Origin: Spirochaetia bacterium
Lineage (GTDB): Bacteria > Spirochaetota > UBA4802 > UBA5550
NCBI GenBank assembly: GCA_031289575.1
Contig: JAITPE010000150.1
Coordinates: forward strand, 1-6,461
Reading direction: 5' to 3'
Length of the DNA: 6,461 bases
Under the pieces are notes generated by a model. That model had not been told where the DNA came from, did no database searches, and worked only from the letters and a program-made list of their open reading frames with translations. The position numbers were made by a program, and so were the translations under genes. Shown here in pieces: positions 5,881-6,461 of the stretch; positions within the stretch are counted from its first letter, which is position 1, and each line of letters opens with the position of its first letter.

Positions 5881-6461
5881 TCAAATACTTTTATGCTTTC
5901 TAAACTCCACTGCCGATACAGGACATTTCTCTATGCACGATCCGCATTGCAGACAGTTTTCCTGCATAATATGGTAGGGTGCCCCTGCGGTGATACATCC
6001 TTGTGGGCATATTTTTGTACAGATTCCGCAACCGGTACAATCCTCCGTAATCATGTAAACATTTCCTTTTGCTATACAGTTTCCAATTACATAGCTTTCC
6101 CGAAAAATCGGGTGCACACCAAGATTGAAGTATTCTATTGCACCGTCTTTAATACAAAAAACCTCAAGTATCTGTCTCGTTTCACCGGGGTATGTCTTCT
6201 TCATGTAAGGATTTTCTTCAAATAGCTTGGCAAGCCATTCATTTTGTTTTCCTTTTGGCAAAAGTTCTGGTACTCCATTCAGGCGTATCATTTCGAAATG
6301 GCTTAAACCAAGGACCGCAACTTTTTTATCCCGTAACAGTTCATGATAGAACGGCTTGCCGCGAGCTGTAAGGAAATACAGTTTTTCATCTTCTATGTGC
6401 ATTACATTAATAATACGTACTTGAGGAATGCCATCTTCATCTATGGTTGCCATTGAAACAT
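5881..6461 (-). CDS. Pyridoxamine 5'-phosphate oxidase-like split-barrel protein fused to two [4Fe-4S] motifs (5' end beyond the window)
   Basis: Numbering from the Met at 6453, residues 1-115 resemble the FMN-binding split barrel of PNPOx-like proteins ([40 protein letters not shown]). Residues 136-180 are a bacterial ferredoxin domain with two complete clusters: Cys139, 142, 145 and 149, and Cys167, 170, 173 and 177, each last Cys followed by Pro. The arrangement suggests electron transfer between a flavin and two iron-sulfur clusters in the cytoplasm, but neither substrate nor FMN binding is shown by sequence alone. The frame stays open upstream (Val-Ser before the Met), no ribosome binding site is visible before 6453, and relatives usually have some residues ahead of the first strand. 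The true start is therefore probably outside the window. It is codirectional with ahcY, 76 nt upstream. Such fusions are common in clostridia and other gut anaerobes. Confidence 0.82.
   Translation of the reverse strand, partial: VSMATIDEDGIPQVRIINVMHIEDEKLYFLTARGKPFYHELLRDKKVAVLGLSHFEMIRLNGVPELLPKGKQNEWLAKLFEENPYMKKTYPGETRQILEVFCIKDGAIEYFNLGVHPIFRESYVIGNCIAKGNVYMITEDCTGCGICTKICPQGCITAGAPYHIMQENCLQCGSCIEKCPVSAVEFRKHKSI

Noticed and set aside
1..6461. CRISPR array, tRNA/rRNA, phage, toxin-antitoxin or other defence island
   Set aside because: No regularly spaced repeats, no tRNA-like cloverleaf, and no gene pair with such families beyond the lone Rpn-type nuclease. I found no support for an undescribed multi-gene system.

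Overview
The window looks like an ordinary chromosomal stretch from an anaerobic, probably two-membraned (diderm) bacterium. The diderm inference rests on a full-length Tsp/Prc-type processing protease with a lipoprotein-like N-terminus. The anaerobe inference rests on a small nitroreductase and a flavin-type domain fused to two [4Fe-4S] motifs. The relaxed lipobox and the gene mix would fit a host-associated spirochaete (Treponema-like), but this is a weak inference and the sequence does not settle the taxon. The two edge genes, a PD-(D/E)XK 'Rpn/transposase' nuclease and a pyridoxamine-oxidase/ferredoxin fusion, are types common in clostridia and gut bacteria.

Layout, left to right. Positions 389 to 1 (minus): the N-terminal 129 codons of a Rpn-family nuclease, running off the left edge. 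Positions 390-766: a 377-bp non-coding divergent region holding an A/T-only 13-bp inverted repeat and a GC-richer block with two further inverted repeats and a repeated GGTAGAG motif. Positions 767-2704 (plus): a 645-aa Tsp/Prc-type S41 protease, probably a lipoprotein. Positions 2725-3720 (plus): a membrane-anchored family 2 glycosyltransferase of the DPM1/GtrB type, 20 nt downstream and probably in the same operon. Positions 3795-4304 (plus): a 169-aa nitroreductase-fold protein. Positions 4305-4367: a short convergent gap with a 9-bp inverted repeat. Positions 5804 to 4368 (minus): S-adenosylhomocysteine hydrolase (ahcY). Positions 6461 to 5881 (minus): a split-barrel plus double [4Fe-4S] protein, truncated by the right edge.

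How the genes relate: the protease and glycosyltransferase both act at the cell envelope (periplasmic protein processing and lipid-linked sugar transfer). AhcY recycles the by-product of SAM-dependent methylation. The nitroreductase and the Fe-S fusion are redox proteins without assignable substrates. I see no phage, CRISPR array, tRNA or rRNA, and no convincing undescribed multi-gene system. The items most worth checking are the composite intergenic region at 430-630 and a perfect 11-bp hairpin inside the glycosyltransferase gene.
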